Origin: Clostridia bacterium | GTDB taxonomy: Bacteria > Bacillota > Clostridia > Christensenellales > Borkfalkiaceae | Assembly (NCBI GenBank): GCA_900769565.1 | Contig: CAAGHC010000029.1 | Coordinates: forward strand, 1-17,153 | Direction: 5' to 3' | Length of the DNA stretch: 17,153 nt | In this document: positions 1 to 8,582 of the stretch, piece by piece | Layout: each line of letters begins with the position of its first letter | How positions within the stretch are numbered: the stretch's first letter is position 1 | Notes under the pieces: generated by a model | What the model was told of the DNA's origin: nothing | The model's input: only the letters and a program-made list of their open reading frames with translations | The model's database searches: none | Translations under genes and position numbers: made by a program

Positions 1-72
1 ACAGTCTGTGATAGAATTAAATCATATTTACATAAATATATCACAATAATATACAAAAATCAAGGAGAAAAG

Positions 73-2406
73 ATGAAAAAATTAGTGTCGATAGTCAGTT
101 TATTTGTAATTGCGGTTACCTGCCTATTTTTAGGCGCGGTAATGCCTGTGTATGCAGATGGCGAAGTTGTGCCACAAGACGTTAAAGCCGTAACGCTTGC
201 GAGTGGTGACGTTTTGGAAACTACGGTTGAAAAGTTAAACTTTGACGATTTATACCTTTCAACCTTAACCGAGTTTGATAAAGACAATGCTAAAGACAGT
301 ATGTTCGGTGGCTTTATTGAAACTACAAAAGCGCGTATTGAAAAGAGTTTTGAAGTTTCTTTTGACCTTTTGGTTACCGAACAAACTGACGCTAGTTCAA
401 TTTTCGGTTTGGGTATAAGAAACGTATCTAAAGATGGAAAAGTGAACTTAATTCAAAACGGTGGTTACGAAATTCTTTTCGGCGCTAACAGTAGGTTAAG
501 TGGTGTAGTTGCAACTTCTAGTTCAACCGTTTCTATCGTGAAGAACGGCGCAGGTACGGTAGATAAGTATGCAGTGTTTGACTTACCTGCATGGTTTAAT
601 CTCGATAAGGATACCGAATTAAACATTAAAATCGGTAGCGTTAGAATAGTAGAATCTGCAAAACCTATGGATACTAAAGGTTACTACGTTTACGTGCAAG
701 CAACGATAGGTAGCCAAAGCCAAAAGATTGCAGAAATGTACGACTACTGCGATAACGGTGAAAATATCGGCAGTGCGTTGACCGGTGTTGTGAACGGGGC
801 TGGTAAATATACGATTTACACTAAAAATTCCGATAACGTTACGACGTTAGAAGACGTTAAATCTTACGACATTATGCAATTAGACCAGGGCACAACGTCT
901 TACTACAACGTAGTTAACAAAGGTCTTTTTGGGAGGGCTCGTACGGCAACCGATAACTCTTTAGAAGTTAGTATGAGGGTTATTGTTGACCAACCTATGA
1001 CTTCTTGGCATATGTTCGATATCGGTCTTAAAACCTGTTATAACGGAGAATTTGACCACTTCAACGGTGGGTACGACTTTAAAATCGGTAGAAGTCAAAG
1101 CACTAACAGTGGCAACTCAAACGATACTATGTCAATTATCCGTAACGGTTTGTACGACGGAAAGAATTATCACGTAAACGCTATAAAAATAGCAAAAATG
1201 CCTAGTGACTTTGCTAGTGATATGTTTACAAAAGGCGCTAGCTTTAAGTTGACGTTAGGTTTAAGAAGAATAATCTCTGGCGAAGACGTTCTAGGTTATT
1301 ACGCTTATATTAAGTATAACGACCGTTTGGTTATGGATTTCTACGATTATTTTGATTACGAAGCGAATTTAGATTATTTTGGTGACGTGTTTACGGGTGG
1401 TGTTGAGGCTCAAGGCGCTTATTACATTACCACTACGGGCACGGTAGATAGAGAGTTTGAGCAAATTAAGGAATACGACTTGTCCGAACTTGTTCCCGTA
1501 ACGGCAAACGGTGTGACCTATACTGCTGATAGCGCAATCGATTATAGCGAAAAGGTTGTGGGAAGATTTTTATCGGGAGAAAATAGCGTTGGCGTTAAAT
1601 ATAAAGTTAAATTTACGGGAACGCCAGCACTTGACTTAAGTATCTCTGCGCTAGACGACGGGGAACAAGCAGATGCTATTAGGTTTAACGTAGACGTAGA
1701 AAATCAAACGTTTAGAGTATATACAGTAGCAACAAAGACTGCGGATTTTGATAGTGGCGAACTTGACCTTTCTGCGCTTGACGTAGAAATAGAAGAAAAT
1801 ACTGAATATTTACTAGAATACGGCGTTGTTAGATATAAATATAAAGGTACGAACGACTATAACAGAATTCAAGTTTATCTAAAACTAGACGGAAAGACCT
1901 TGTATCACTACAACGTTGACTATATAAGCAAACCTGTTTTGGGTTATTACGTAGGTGGCAGGGTAATAGGTGGCGCAGGTGAAAGCGTAACTTTATTGCC
2001 TACTGAAGAAAACGTTCTTTCGGTTACCGTTACCGCAAGTTCTCTAAAAGACGAATTCGTGGTTGACGAAAAGAACGCAATAGTTTATGAATCAACTGCA
2101 CCGTTCGGACTAACCGAAGTTACCTATCAAATAATTTCTGGTGAAGAAAATATTTCAATTAACCCATATGGTGCAGTAACGGGATTGAAAGAAGGCACGG
2201 CGACGGTAAAGGTAGTATTGACCACTCAATACGGTGTGTACGAAAGTAATCAAATAACGTTGACCGTAAACGCAAAAGAAAGCGTGCAATCTGGATTGTC
2301 GGGCAACTACAGTGATTTTACCATTGTTTGGATTATTGGTGGAATAGTAGTAGGTCTAGGCGCAATCGGAGCGTTAGCGTTTATATATTTAAAGAAGAAA
2401 AAATAA
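73..2406 (+). CDS. Exported, membrane-anchored protein with three related modules and a bacterial Ig-like domain
   Basis: A 777-residue protein, not recognised as a named family. Residues 1-28 form a signal peptide (MKKL start, hydrophobic core, VYA|DG cleavage site). Three related modules of about 200 residues follow, roughly 60-265, 266-475 and 476-647. Modules 1 and 2 share landmarks in the same order: an [ML]FG start, a GGY[ED] motif, a [VM]SI[VI][KR]NG strand, a GYY[VA]Y[VI] strand, an MYDY/FYDY motif, and a GAG/QGA then Y.I end. Module 3 is more divergent (VVGRF, then RIQVYLKLDGK and LYHYN). Residues 648-735 resemble a BIG_2 Ig-like domain (INPYGAVTGLKEGTATVKV). Residues about 749-772 are a membrane helix followed by KKKK, with no LPXTG motif, so it is probably held in the membrane facing outwards. 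AAGGAG lies 5 nt before the ATG. It is first in an operon with an ABC sugar importer, so a glycan-binding role is inferred, not shown. Confidence 0.8.
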   Translation: MKKLVSIVSLFVIAVTCLFLGAVMPVYADGEVVPQDVKAVTLASGDVLETTVEKLNFDDLYLSTLTEFDKDNAKDSMFGGFIETTKARIEKSFEVSFDLLVTEQTDASSIFGLGIRNVSKDGKVNLIQNGGYEILFGANSRLSGVVATSSSTVSIVKNGAGTVDKYAVFDLPAWFNLDKDTELNIKIGSVRIVESAKPMDTKGYYVYVQATIGSQSQKIAEMYDYCDNGENIGSALTGVVNGAGKYTIYTKNSDNVTTLEDVKSYDIMQLDQGTTSYYNVVNKGLFGRARTATDNSLEVSMRVIVDQPMTSWHMFDIGLKTCYNGEFDHFNGGYDFKIGRSQSTNSGNSNDTMSIIRNGLYDGKNYHVNAIKIAKMPSDFASDMFTKGASFKLTLGLRRIISGEDVLGYYAYIKYNDRLVMDFYDYFDYEANLDYFGDVFTGGVEAQGAYYITTTGTVDREFEQIKEYDLSELVPVTANGVTYTADSAIDYSEKVVGRFLSGENSVGVKYKVKFTGTPALDLSISALDDGEQADAIRFNVDVENQTFRVYTVATKTADFDSGELDLSALDVEIEENTEYLLEYGVVRYKYKGTNDYNRIQVYLKLDGKTLYHYNVDYISKPVLGYYVGGRVIGGAGESVTLLPTEENVLSVTVTASSLKDEFVVDEKNAIVYESTAPFGLTEVTYQIISGEENISINPYGAVTGLKEGTATVKVVLTTQYGVYESNQITLTVNAKESVQSGLSGNYSDFTIVWIIGGIVVGLGAIGALAFIYLKKKK

Positions 2407-2419
2407 AAAGGAGAATACA

Positions 2420-3862
2420 ATGATGAAAGGATTAAGAAAGATTTTGGCACTTGCACTTGCTTTACTAACTATATTTAGTGTAACTGCGTGTGCACCCCAA
2501 CAAAAAGAGGAAAGCGTAATCTACGTAGAAGCAACTCTTGCAGGGTACAGAAAGCAATGGCTTGACGGCATTGCAGAAAAGTATGAGGCGAAGACAGGTG
2601 TAAAGGTAGAAATCAACTGGGATTCAAGTCTTACTACCAACATTTCCAACAAAATGAAATTAAATACTAACATGAGCGACTTGTATTACGTAAACATATC
2701 GGGTGGTGGTAAAGAATTTGAATGGTATACCCAAGGCAAGTTAGAATCGCTTAACGACGTTTTTGCAGCTGATAACGGCACGGGCAAGAGCATTGAAGAA
2801 AGCATTGAAAGTGGTTTTAAGGATGCAGGAAAATATGACGGCGTTCGTTACGCAGCGTACACAATGAGTGGTTACGACTGTTTGGTTTATAATCCTGACA
2901 TTTTGGAACGTGCAGGTTGGAACAAACCGTTCCCTTCAACTGTTGACGGGCTTATCGAAATGTTCGAAGTTGTCAACAATGCAGGTCTTACCGCATCAGA
3001 CGGAACGGCTATTAAACCTTTAGTTTACATGGGTTTATACAGTTCAATTTCTCATATGTTCGACGCATTTGAAGTTCAATACGGTGGGGCAGACGCTTAT
3101 AGCGCATTCTATAACCATTCAGACAAGAGCGGTCCGGACGAATCTAAATATACGGCTGATTCTACGAAGGTGGCATTCCAAAACTTAATTAAATTAATGG
3201 CGGTTGGTAATGACGGTATTCCTAAATACGTTCTTCCTGGTTCTGCTGCGATGTCGCATACCGAAGCTCAAACGGCATTTTTAAATGGTTACGCAGCAGT
3301 ATGTACGACGGGTACTTGGTTTGAAACTGAAATGAGTCAGATTATCGAACCTACCGATAAATACGAAATTGCACCTTTCCCGCTCGCACAAGACGAAAAC
3401 GGTGGTTTCGGTGATGCGGTTAATCATCTTATCGACCCGAACGGTGAAGTAGTTCCTGAAAACATGATGAAATATAACATTCGTACAATTGGCTCACCTT
3501 TCTATATTCCTAAAAAGGCGCAAAACGTTGAGGGTGCTAAAGACTTCTTGAGGTTTATTTTGCAAGAAGAAAATATCCGTTACATGCACGAACAAACGGG
3601 TAACGCACTCTTCTACAACTATAACAGAGATAATTTAACGTTAAATCCTTGGGCAAGAAAAATAGAAGAAAACAACAAAATTACCATCACGGGTGTAAAG
3701 GGTGGTACTTCACCGTTAGCGCTTTCAGGTGCATTCGGTTCTTGGCAGCCTGGTATTTGGGAACGTCTTGCAAGAACTAAAGATTTTGATTATCAGGCAG
3801 AAATTACTTGGAGATTAAACGACGTAAAGAACAACTGGAATAGTAGGGTTGAACTTATCTAA
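2420..3862 (+). CDS. ABC transporter extracellular sugar-binding lipoprotein (family 1 solute-binding protein)
   Basis: This is a 480-residue MalE-type solute-binding lipoprotein. A lipoprotein signal ends in the lipobox VTAC with the lipidated Cys at residue 24. Next come the typical early strand IYVEATLAGY, the helix WLDGIAEKYEAKTGVKVEIN, and the AAFLNGYAAV-like and SPFYIPKKAQNVEGAKDFL segments seen in carbohydrate-binding members. Its length is normal for the family. It would capture a mono- or oligosaccharide outside the cell and hand it to the two permeases encoded just downstream. AGGAG at 2409-2413 serves ATG 2420 (6 nt) or ATG 2423 (9 nt); the choice changes only one residue. It starts 14 nt after the upstream gene, so the two are surely co-transcribed. 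The substrate cannot be read from sequence; the neighbouring lyase and GH2 suggest a glycan fragment. Confidence 0.9.
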   Translation: MMKGLRKILALALALLTIFSVTACAPQQKEESVIYVEATLAGYRKQWLDGIAEKYEAKTGVKVEINWDSSLTTNISNKMKLNTNMSDLYYVNISGGGKEFEWYTQGKLESLNDVFAADNGTGKSIEESIESGFKDAGKYDGVRYAAYTMSGYDCLVYNPDILERAGWNKPFPSTVDGLIEMFEVVNNAGLTASDGTAIKPLVYMGLYSSISHMFDAFEVQYGGADAYSAFYNHSDKSGPDESKYTADSTKVAFQNLIKLMAVGNDGIPKYVLPGSAAMSHTEAQTAFLNGYAAVCTTGTWFETEMSQIIEPTDKYEIAPFPLAQDENGGFGDAVNHLIDPNGEVVPENMMKYNIRTIGSPFYIPKKAQNVEGAKDFLRFILQEENIRYMHEQTGNALFYNYNRDNLTLNPWARKIEENNKITITGVKGGTSPLALSGAFGSWQPGIWERLARTKDFDYQAEITWRLNDVKNNWNSRVELI

Positions 3863-3882
3863 AATTACTTAAGGTGAAAAAA

Positions 3883-4845
3883 ATGAAGGACAATTTAACT
3901 ATCGACCAAAAAATACTAATCGAAGCAAAGCGTAGAAAGTGGGGGGATAGGATATTTATAATTGCAGTATTGTTTATACCTATCCTACACTGGCTATTCT
4001 TTACTGGCTACGTAAATATTACCATGTTTTACCGTTCGTTTACAAAGGCAAAACTCAACGGTGATTTGATTTTCACGTTTGATAATTACGTAACCATATT
4101 CAAAGTTTTAACAGGGCAAAAGAACACGGGCTACTGGTCACTACGTACGCTATGGAACAGTTTATCAATACTTCCGCTCGTAGTTGTAATATCACAACCG
4201 TTTACCTTTTTAATCTCGTACTACATCTACAAAAAATACCCTGGTTTTAAGTTGTTTAGGGTAGTAATGATGCTCTGTACGATAGTATCGGCAGTTGTAT
4301 TCTGTCAGTTCTGGAAACTTTTAATGAACAACCAAATCGGTATAGTAAACGAATTGTTAAGGCGTATCGGATTAGGGCATATTATTCCGTTTGAAGGGTG
4401 GCTTGGCAACAAGAATACCGCATGGGGAAATATTTATTTATTCTCTCTGTGGACGGGTTTAGGTGGTAGTACCATGTTGTACTTCTCTTCTGCAATGACG
4501 AGAATGCCCGAATCACTATTTGAAAGTGCCGACCTTGACGGTGCAACCGAAATGAAGAAGTTAACTAGTATAGTAGTTCCTTTAATTTGGCCGGTATATT
4601 GTACCATGTGCATAACTTCGTTAGGTATAGTATTCGGTTGGTATTTGCCGTCGTTCTTGATGACTGGTGGTGGACCGGAAAGTTCAACTTCTACAATCGG
4701 TATAATAATCATAAACGAGGCAAAAGAACTTACGAATATCGGTTTAGTGTCTGCAATGGGCGTATACATATTCATTTTAGGTGGAACGTTTATAACCCTT
4801 GCAAAACACTTTATGACTAAACTTTACGAGGAGGTCGAATACTAA
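3883..4845 (+). CDS. ABC sugar transporter permease, MalF/UgpA type
   Basis: This is the first of two integral-membrane subunits of a carbohydrate ABC importer. About six hydrophobic segments are visible, starting with IFIIAVLFIPILHWLFF, and the cytoplasmic EAA loop that contacts the ATPase is clear (ESADLDGATEMKK, then IVVPLIWP, about residues 211-231). I chose ATG 3883 (320 residues) because AAGGTG at 3871-3876 is 6 nt ahead of it. A GTG in frame at 3874 would add three residues but has no ribosome binding site. The stop overlaps the next start as TAATG, which implies translational coupling. No ATPase gene follows in the operon; in many Firmicutes such importers borrow a shared MsmK-type ATPase, and that is inferred here. 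Confidence 0.9.
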   Translation: MKDNLTIDQKILIEAKRRKWGDRIFIIAVLFIPILHWLFFTGYVNITMFYRSFTKAKLNGDLIFTFDNYVTIFKVLTGQKNTGYWSLRTLWNSLSILPLVVVISQPFTFLISYYIYKKYPGFKLFRVVMMLCTIVSAVVFCQFWKLLMNNQIGIVNELLRRIGLGHIIPFEGWLGNKNTAWGNIYLFSLWTGLGGSTMLYFSSAMTRMPESLFESADLDGATEMKKLTSIVVPLIWPVYCTMCITSLGIVFGWYLPSFLMTGGGPESSTSTIGIIIINEAKELTNIGLVSAMGVYIFILGGTFITLAKHFMTKLYEEVEY

Positions 4846-5714
4846 TGAGAGCTGGTAGAAAAAAGAAGACCTTTTCAGAAATTTTATTCATAGCCATAGT
4901 TGGTGGGGTGCTTTTATTCTACACCTTATCGTACTTATACATGGTAGGGTGGATGCTATTAAACTCGTTTAACGAAGCAGCGGAATTTGCATCAAGACCG
5001 TTTGGTCTTCCCAAGTTTACGACGGAAAATATTATAACGGCAATGAGCGTTAAGGTTAAAAAGACGAATATTTTCGGAATGACCTTTAACACCTTTAAAC
5101 TCATAACTATTAACGCAATAATGTCGTTAATATTGCCCCCGCTAACAGGTTACGTGTTTGCTAGGTTTGATTTTAAACTTAAAAAACCTATAATAGCGTT
5201 TATTTTGATAACAGTAACGATACCTATGGTTGGTGGCACGCCTATAACTTACGAAACTTTTGCAAAACTCAACCTAATTGATAACTATTTAGCAATTATC
5301 ATAATGGACTGTGGTGGCATCGGTTTTGGAACGATAATAATGATGAACTACTTCGGTGGTTTAAACAAAGAACTCATGGAAGCAGCGTCACTAGACGGCG
5401 CAGGTAGAATGAGAACGTACGTATCGGTAATGTTCCCACAAGCGTGGCTGTTACTTTTCTGTCAAATGGTGCTAGGTGTAATCAGCGCTTGGAACAACTA
5501 CATGACTACCTATCTCTATTTGCCGTCCTATCCTACCGTTGCTGTTGGTTTGCAAGAAATAAGCGTTGAATTAGTAACTTACGGTAATAACTATCCTGTA
5601 TTATTCGCAATTATGATTTACACCATATCAAGCAGAGTATTTCGAGAGAAGAAAAAGACTATACTTGTTGCAAGTTTTAGCAATTGCAGACGATACGTAC
5701 TTGGACGCTCTTGA
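4845..5714 (+). CDS. ABC sugar transporter permease, MalG type, with an aberrant C-terminus
   Basis: This is the second permease subunit of the importer. It has an N-terminal membrane helix (ILFIAIVGGVLLFYTLSYLY), further helices, and the EAA loop MEAASLDGAGRMRTYVSVMFP at about residues 177-197. Homology to the family is convincing up to about residue 255 (NNYPVLFAIM). At that point a last membrane helix of the LP...FF type and a short basic tail are expected. Instead the frame runs into RVFREKKKTILVASF and stops, reading bases that in another frame encode the lyase. The protein therefore seems to have lost its natural last helix, and 50 bases overlap the next gene. GAGGAGG at 4828-4834 is the ribosome binding site. 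Whether the subunit still works is doubtful; an assembly or sequencing fault at 5605-5626 would be the other explanation. Confidence 0.85.
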   Translation: MRAGRKKKTFSEILFIAIVGGVLLFYTLSYLYMVGWMLLNSFNEAAEFASRPFGLPKFTTENIITAMSVKVKKTNIFGMTFNTFKLITINAIMSLILPPLTGYVFARFDFKLKKPIIAFILITVTIPMVGGTPITYETFAKLNLIDNYLAIIIMDCGGIGFGTIIMMNYFGGLNKELMEAASLDGAGRMRTYVSVMFPQAWLLLFCQMVLGVISAWNNYMTTYLYLPSYPTVAVGLQEISVELVTYGNNYPVLFAIMIYTISSRVFREKKKTILVASFSNCRRYVLGRS

Positions 5715-7158
5715 AGATATTTTGGCATCTATCTGTGATGAATTTACATGGATATTGCCCGCACATAACCTAAACAACGATAACACTTTTGATTACACGA
5801 TAATAGACTTATTTTCGGCGGAAACGGCACTATTTCTCTCTGAAACAGCGTATGTTTTTAAGGATAAATTAACTGCCGATATTAAAAACAGGATAAAAGC
5901 ATCACTTAAAAGCAAAATTATTGACAATTTTGAAAATAGGCGTTTTCTTTGGGACGAATGTTGCCATAACTGGTCGGCAGTATGTTCTTGTGGGGTAGGA
6001 CTTACCTATTTATATCAATTTCCTGAAAGATTTCCATCTGTTAAGGACAGGATTTTTAACTGTATGAATAACTATCTAAAAGGTGTTGGTGAAGACGGTG
6101 TTGTGACCGAAGGTGTAGGTTACTGGCAGTATGGTTTCGGTATGTTCTGTATTTTCCACGACGTTTACGTTGAACTCACAGGTGATATACCTTACACCCT
6201 TAAAAATCCAAAAGTTAAAAATACGCTAGAGTTTGCAACGAACGCTAACCTTGGCAATAATTTATTCTTACCTTTTGCTGACGGTGGATTTAAGTGGCAT
6301 TATAGCGAATCGTGTATACATTACGCAATAAAGAATTTATTGCCGAACGACTATAAATTACCTTACGTAGAAAATAGGGGCGATTATACTAAAGCGTTAG
6401 CGTTTAGATACCTTAACGGTGTGGATAAATTTGGTAACGGTGATAAAAAAGTAAATAAAACGGGCACTATATATTACGAAGAAAGCCAGTATTTTATAAA
6501 TAAAAACCACAATTACGTATTCGTTGCAAAGTGTGGACACAACTGCGAAATGCATAACCACAACGACGTGGGATGTTTTGAACTTATCAAGGATGGCAAG
6601 AAAATTATTTCCGATTTAGGTGCAGGCAACTACACTTGGAAATATCATAACGACCATACTCTAGACGGTAGATACGGAAAGGAAATTTTCGTATGTGGCT
6701 CGTGGGGGCATAGCGTACCTATCGTAAACGGCAGACCGCAAATAAATTACAAGCGACCTTGTGGTGAAAAGTACGGTGGCAGAGTTATTAGCGCATTAGA
6801 TAATGAGTTTAAGATGGATATTGCTAGAGCGTACGAAGACGGGCTAGTGGACAGTTTGGTTGTAGAATATCTATTAAATGAAAAATCACTTTGTATAAAC
6901 TACGATTGCAAGGGCTTAAAGGACGGTGTTACGTTTAGATTTATAACTGAAATCGAGCCCGTAGTAAAGGATAACGGCATGGTGCAACTTGACTGTGCAA
7001 CTCTACTTTGTAAATCTGGTATAATACCGAAAATAGAAAAAGTTACGTATATGTTGCACAACGTGGTGGCTAAAGAAATTCTTGCAGAGTGTTACACGGT
7101 AGATTTTACGGTTAATCGTAGTGGTGACGTGTTGGAAAAATTTGAAATTATTTTATAA
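5665..7158 (+). CDS. Heparinase II/III-like polysaccharide lyase, 5'-truncated
   Basis: This is a 497-residue protein with the heparinase II/III fold: an alpha/alpha-toroid part (YLDALEDILASICDEFTW, then HNWSAVCSCGVGLTYLY) and a C-terminal beta-sandwich part with the family signature MHNHNDVGCFELIKDGKKI, ISDLGAGNYT and WGHSVPIVNGRPQ. Such enzymes cleave uronate-containing polysaccharides by beta-elimination; the His/Asn of HNHND sit where the family's active site lies. The listed start is a TTG at 5665 with only a weak GAGAAG upstream. The frame is open back to 5617 and already reads family-like there (YFERRKRLYLL), so the true N-terminus, perhaps 50-80 residues and any signal peptide, is missing. 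It overlaps the permease by 50 nt. It is probably a gene damaged by a deletion that fused it to the permease; activity is uncertain. Confidence 0.8.
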   Translation: MLQVLAIADDTYLDALEDILASICDEFTWILPAHNLNNDNTFDYTIIDLFSAETALFLSETAYVFKDKLTADIKNRIKASLKSKIIDNFENRRFLWDECCHNWSAVCSCGVGLTYLYQFPERFPSVKDRIFNCMNNYLKGVGEDGVVTEGVGYWQYGFGMFCIFHDVYVELTGDIPYTLKNPKVKNTLEFATNANLGNNLFLPFADGGFKWHYSESCIHYAIKNLLPNDYKLPYVENRGDYTKALAFRYLNGVDKFGNGDKKVNKTGTIYYEESQYFINKNHNYVFVAKCGHNCEMHNHNDVGCFELIKDGKKIISDLGAGNYTWKYHNDHTLDGRYGKEIFVCGSWGHSVPIVNGRPQINYKRPCGEKYGGRVISALDNEFKMDIARAYEDGLVDSLVVEYLLNEKSLCINYDCKGLKDGVTFRFITEIEPVVKDNGMVQLDCATLLCKSGIIPKIEKVTYMLHNVVAKEILAECYTVDFTVNRSGDVLEKFEIIL

Positions 7159-7164
7159 CAAAAC

Positions 7165-7198
7165 AAAAATCGCTCTTATAATAAAAGAGCGATTTTTT
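7165..7198. terminator. Bidirectional rho-independent terminator between the lyase and the AraC-family gene
   Basis: CGCTCTT (7171-7177) pairs with AAGAGCG (7185-7191), extended outward by AAAAAT/ATTTTT. Because the flanks are A-rich on one side and T-rich on the other, it gives a U-tract in both directions, as expected between two convergent genes whose stop codons lie at 7158 and 7215. Confidence 0.92.
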
Positions 7199-7214
7199 AT
7201 TAAATAATAAGTTT

Positions 7215-8441
7215 TTAAGATTTAACGGCGCTTTTATACTCGGTAGGGGTAACGCCGTTTTTCTTTTTAAAGCAACGGTTGAAGTAATGAACGTCGTTAA
7301 AACCACAGTCAGTTGATATTTGCATAATGGTTTTATTAGTTTGAGTAAGTTGTCGCATAGATTCTTCAATGCGTTGATTGTGTATGTAATCGGTTAACGT
7401 GCAACCACACTCTTTTGAAAAGAGCGAAGATAAATAACTAGGGTTTACGTTTAGGACGCTAGCAATAGACTTTAAGTTCAAATCTGCCGTTAAATCGTAA
7501 GAGATTAGCGTTATAGCCTTGCCCACGTAATAAGAATATTTTTTAATAGATTTTTGTCTAACGAAAATGCAATACTCTCTAATCATCTCGCCTTGTAGTT
7601 TAAAACTGTCTGAAATAGAGCGAACGTTTTCTATTTTTTTTGCATATTTAGATGAAAAAATGTGAATAAAATAGGGGTGAACGCCACCGCTTTCCGAGGC
7701 TTTACGTAATAAAGTGTTTAAGATTATTAGGTAATTTTTTCTGTTTCGTAAAGTGTCGCTAGTGCGCTCTTCCGTTCCGTTATTAAATACTGCAGACGCA
7801 ATAGCGTTTACTTTATGCAGTTCGCCCTTGGAAACGGCTTTAATGAGTAGTTTTTCATTCTTGTAATTTTCTTCAATAATGGAAAGAGAAAAATTCTCAT
7901 TGCGTTCGGTAGACGGACAGTTCCAAACAGTTAAAGGTTTAGTGCTATCAAGAATGGGGTAATCAACGTATTCCATGTAAAAATTTTCGTCGTCGCCCCA
8001 CAACGTTTGCGCAAAGGTATTAACTATTCCGATTAAAACGTTTTCGTCTTCAATAACGGGTAGGTTGTTATAATAGGTAACAACTTGTTCTAATACTTCT
8101 TTAGGTGTCTGTCTTTTCTTTAATACGTTTTGAACTTCTTTTTCCGAAACGTTATTATTTAGATAAGGCCCTATAAAAAAATACTCGGGAATACTATTTA
8201 GCCTTAAAAATATGTAAATGCAATGGTATTCGTCTATAAATCGATAAATAACGTTATCTTTCGCTTGCGATAAAGAGTTAATAAGTACGTTTTCATAACT
8301 GTCTACGCCGTAAATAAGCGCTCTCAATCCTTGGTCTACGTCGGTTGTGATTTTTCCTTTAGAATAATCTAAAAGATATGAAGAAACGTGTATATTAGAT
8401 AACAATTTTTTTATAAAATTAAAAATATTACTATCTTTCAT
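7215..8441 (-). CDS. AraC-family transcriptional regulator
   Basis: This is a 408-residue regulator. The C-terminal 110 residues (about 298-408) hold the AraC/XylS DNA-binding domain with two helix-turn-helix units: LKSIASVLNVNPSYLSSLF (about 323-341) and IMQISTDCGFNDVHYFNRCF (about 372-391), followed by the usual NGVTPTEYK end. The N-terminal 290 residues are a sensor region with no recognised enzyme motif; the YFFIGPYL segment resembles sensor domains of other clostridial AraC regulators, which is a recollection and not a search result. It lies between two sugar-use blocks, convergent to the importer operon and divergent from the GPH transporter and GH2. It most likely responds to the imported sugar and controls the divergent promoter region at 8492-8541. 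An AATAGG about 9 nt ahead of the ATG is a weak ribosome binding site. Confidence 0.9.
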   Translation of the reverse strand: MKDSNIFNFIKKLLSNIHVSSYLLDYSKGKITTDVDQGLRALIYGVDSYENVLINSLSQAKDNVIYRFIDEYHCIYIFLRLNSIPEYFFIGPYLNNNVSEKEVQNVLKKRQTPKEVLEQVVTYYNNLPVIEDENVLIGIVNTFAQTLWGDDENFYMEYVDYPILDSTKPLTVWNCPSTERNENFSLSIIEENYKNEKLLIKAVSKGELHKVNAIASAVFNNGTEERTSDTLRNRKNYLIILNTLLRKASESGGVHPYFIHIFSSKYAKKIENVRSISDSFKLQGEMIREYCIFVRQKSIKKYSYYVGKAITLISYDLTADLNLKSIASVLNVNPSYLSSLFSKECGCTLTDYIHNQRIEESMRQLTQTNKTIMQISTDCGFNDVHYFNRCFKKKNGVTPTEYKSAVKS

Positions 8442-8491
8442 AACAAAAAACCTATTGTACTATTTTTGCAAAAATAAACTTTTACCTAAAA

Positions 8492-8520
8492 ATTGTATCA
8501 TATAAATATAAAATTGTCCA
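8492..8520 (-). promoter_or_regulatory. Promoter for the AraC-family gene
   Basis: Read on the minus strand: -35 TGGACA (8520-8515, 5 of 6 matches to TTGACA), a 17-bp spacer, then TGATACAAT, an extended -10 (TACAAT at 8497-8492). The transcript would begin near 8486, giving a leader of about 45 nt. The -35 shares five bases with the -35 of the opposing promoter. Confidence 0.75.
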
Positions 8521-8533
8521 CTAAAAGGGCAAT
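8513..8533. promoter_or_regulatory. Imperfect palindrome, candidate operator in the divergent promoter region
   Basis: ATTGTCC (8513-8519) and GGGCAAT (8527-8533) are inverted repeats with one mismatch, separated by 7 nt. The left arm covers both overlapping -35 boxes and the right arm lies in the spacer of the rightward promoter. A bound regulator here would affect both promoters. AraC proteins more often use direct repeats, so the binder is uncertain. Confidence 0.5.
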
Positions 8534-8541
8534 GATATAAT
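8514..8541 (+). promoter_or_regulatory. Promoter for the GPH transporter and GH2 genes
   Basis: -35 TTGTCC (8514-8519, 4 of 6), a 16-bp spacer and a perfect TATAAT (8536-8541). A second TATAAT lies at 8543-8548 but is too far from this -35. The weak -35 suits a promoter that needs an activator, in line with an adjacent AraC-type gene. Confidence 0.7.
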
Positions 8542-8582
8542 ATATAATGTAGCAAGATAAACAAAATCAAAGGAGATAAATG

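Noticed and set aside
27..55. Possible promoter TTTACA-17-TATACA before the first gene
   Set aside because: The transcript would start at about 62, inside the ribosome binding site, and the -10 matches only 4 of 6. The true promoter may lie before the window.
2300..2406. Sortase (LPXTG-type) anchoring of the first protein
   Set aside because: The C-terminus has a membrane helix and a lysine tail but no LPXTG-like motif before it.
4434..4820. Open frames in other frames or on the opposite strand within the permease gene
   Set aside because: They lie wholly inside a well-supported gene, have no ribosome binding site, and show no family resemblance.
5605..5714. Programmed frameshift joining permease and lyase
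   Set aside because: Segments of both proteins are missing at the junction; a one-base shift would not restore either, and a permease-lyase fusion makes no topological sense.
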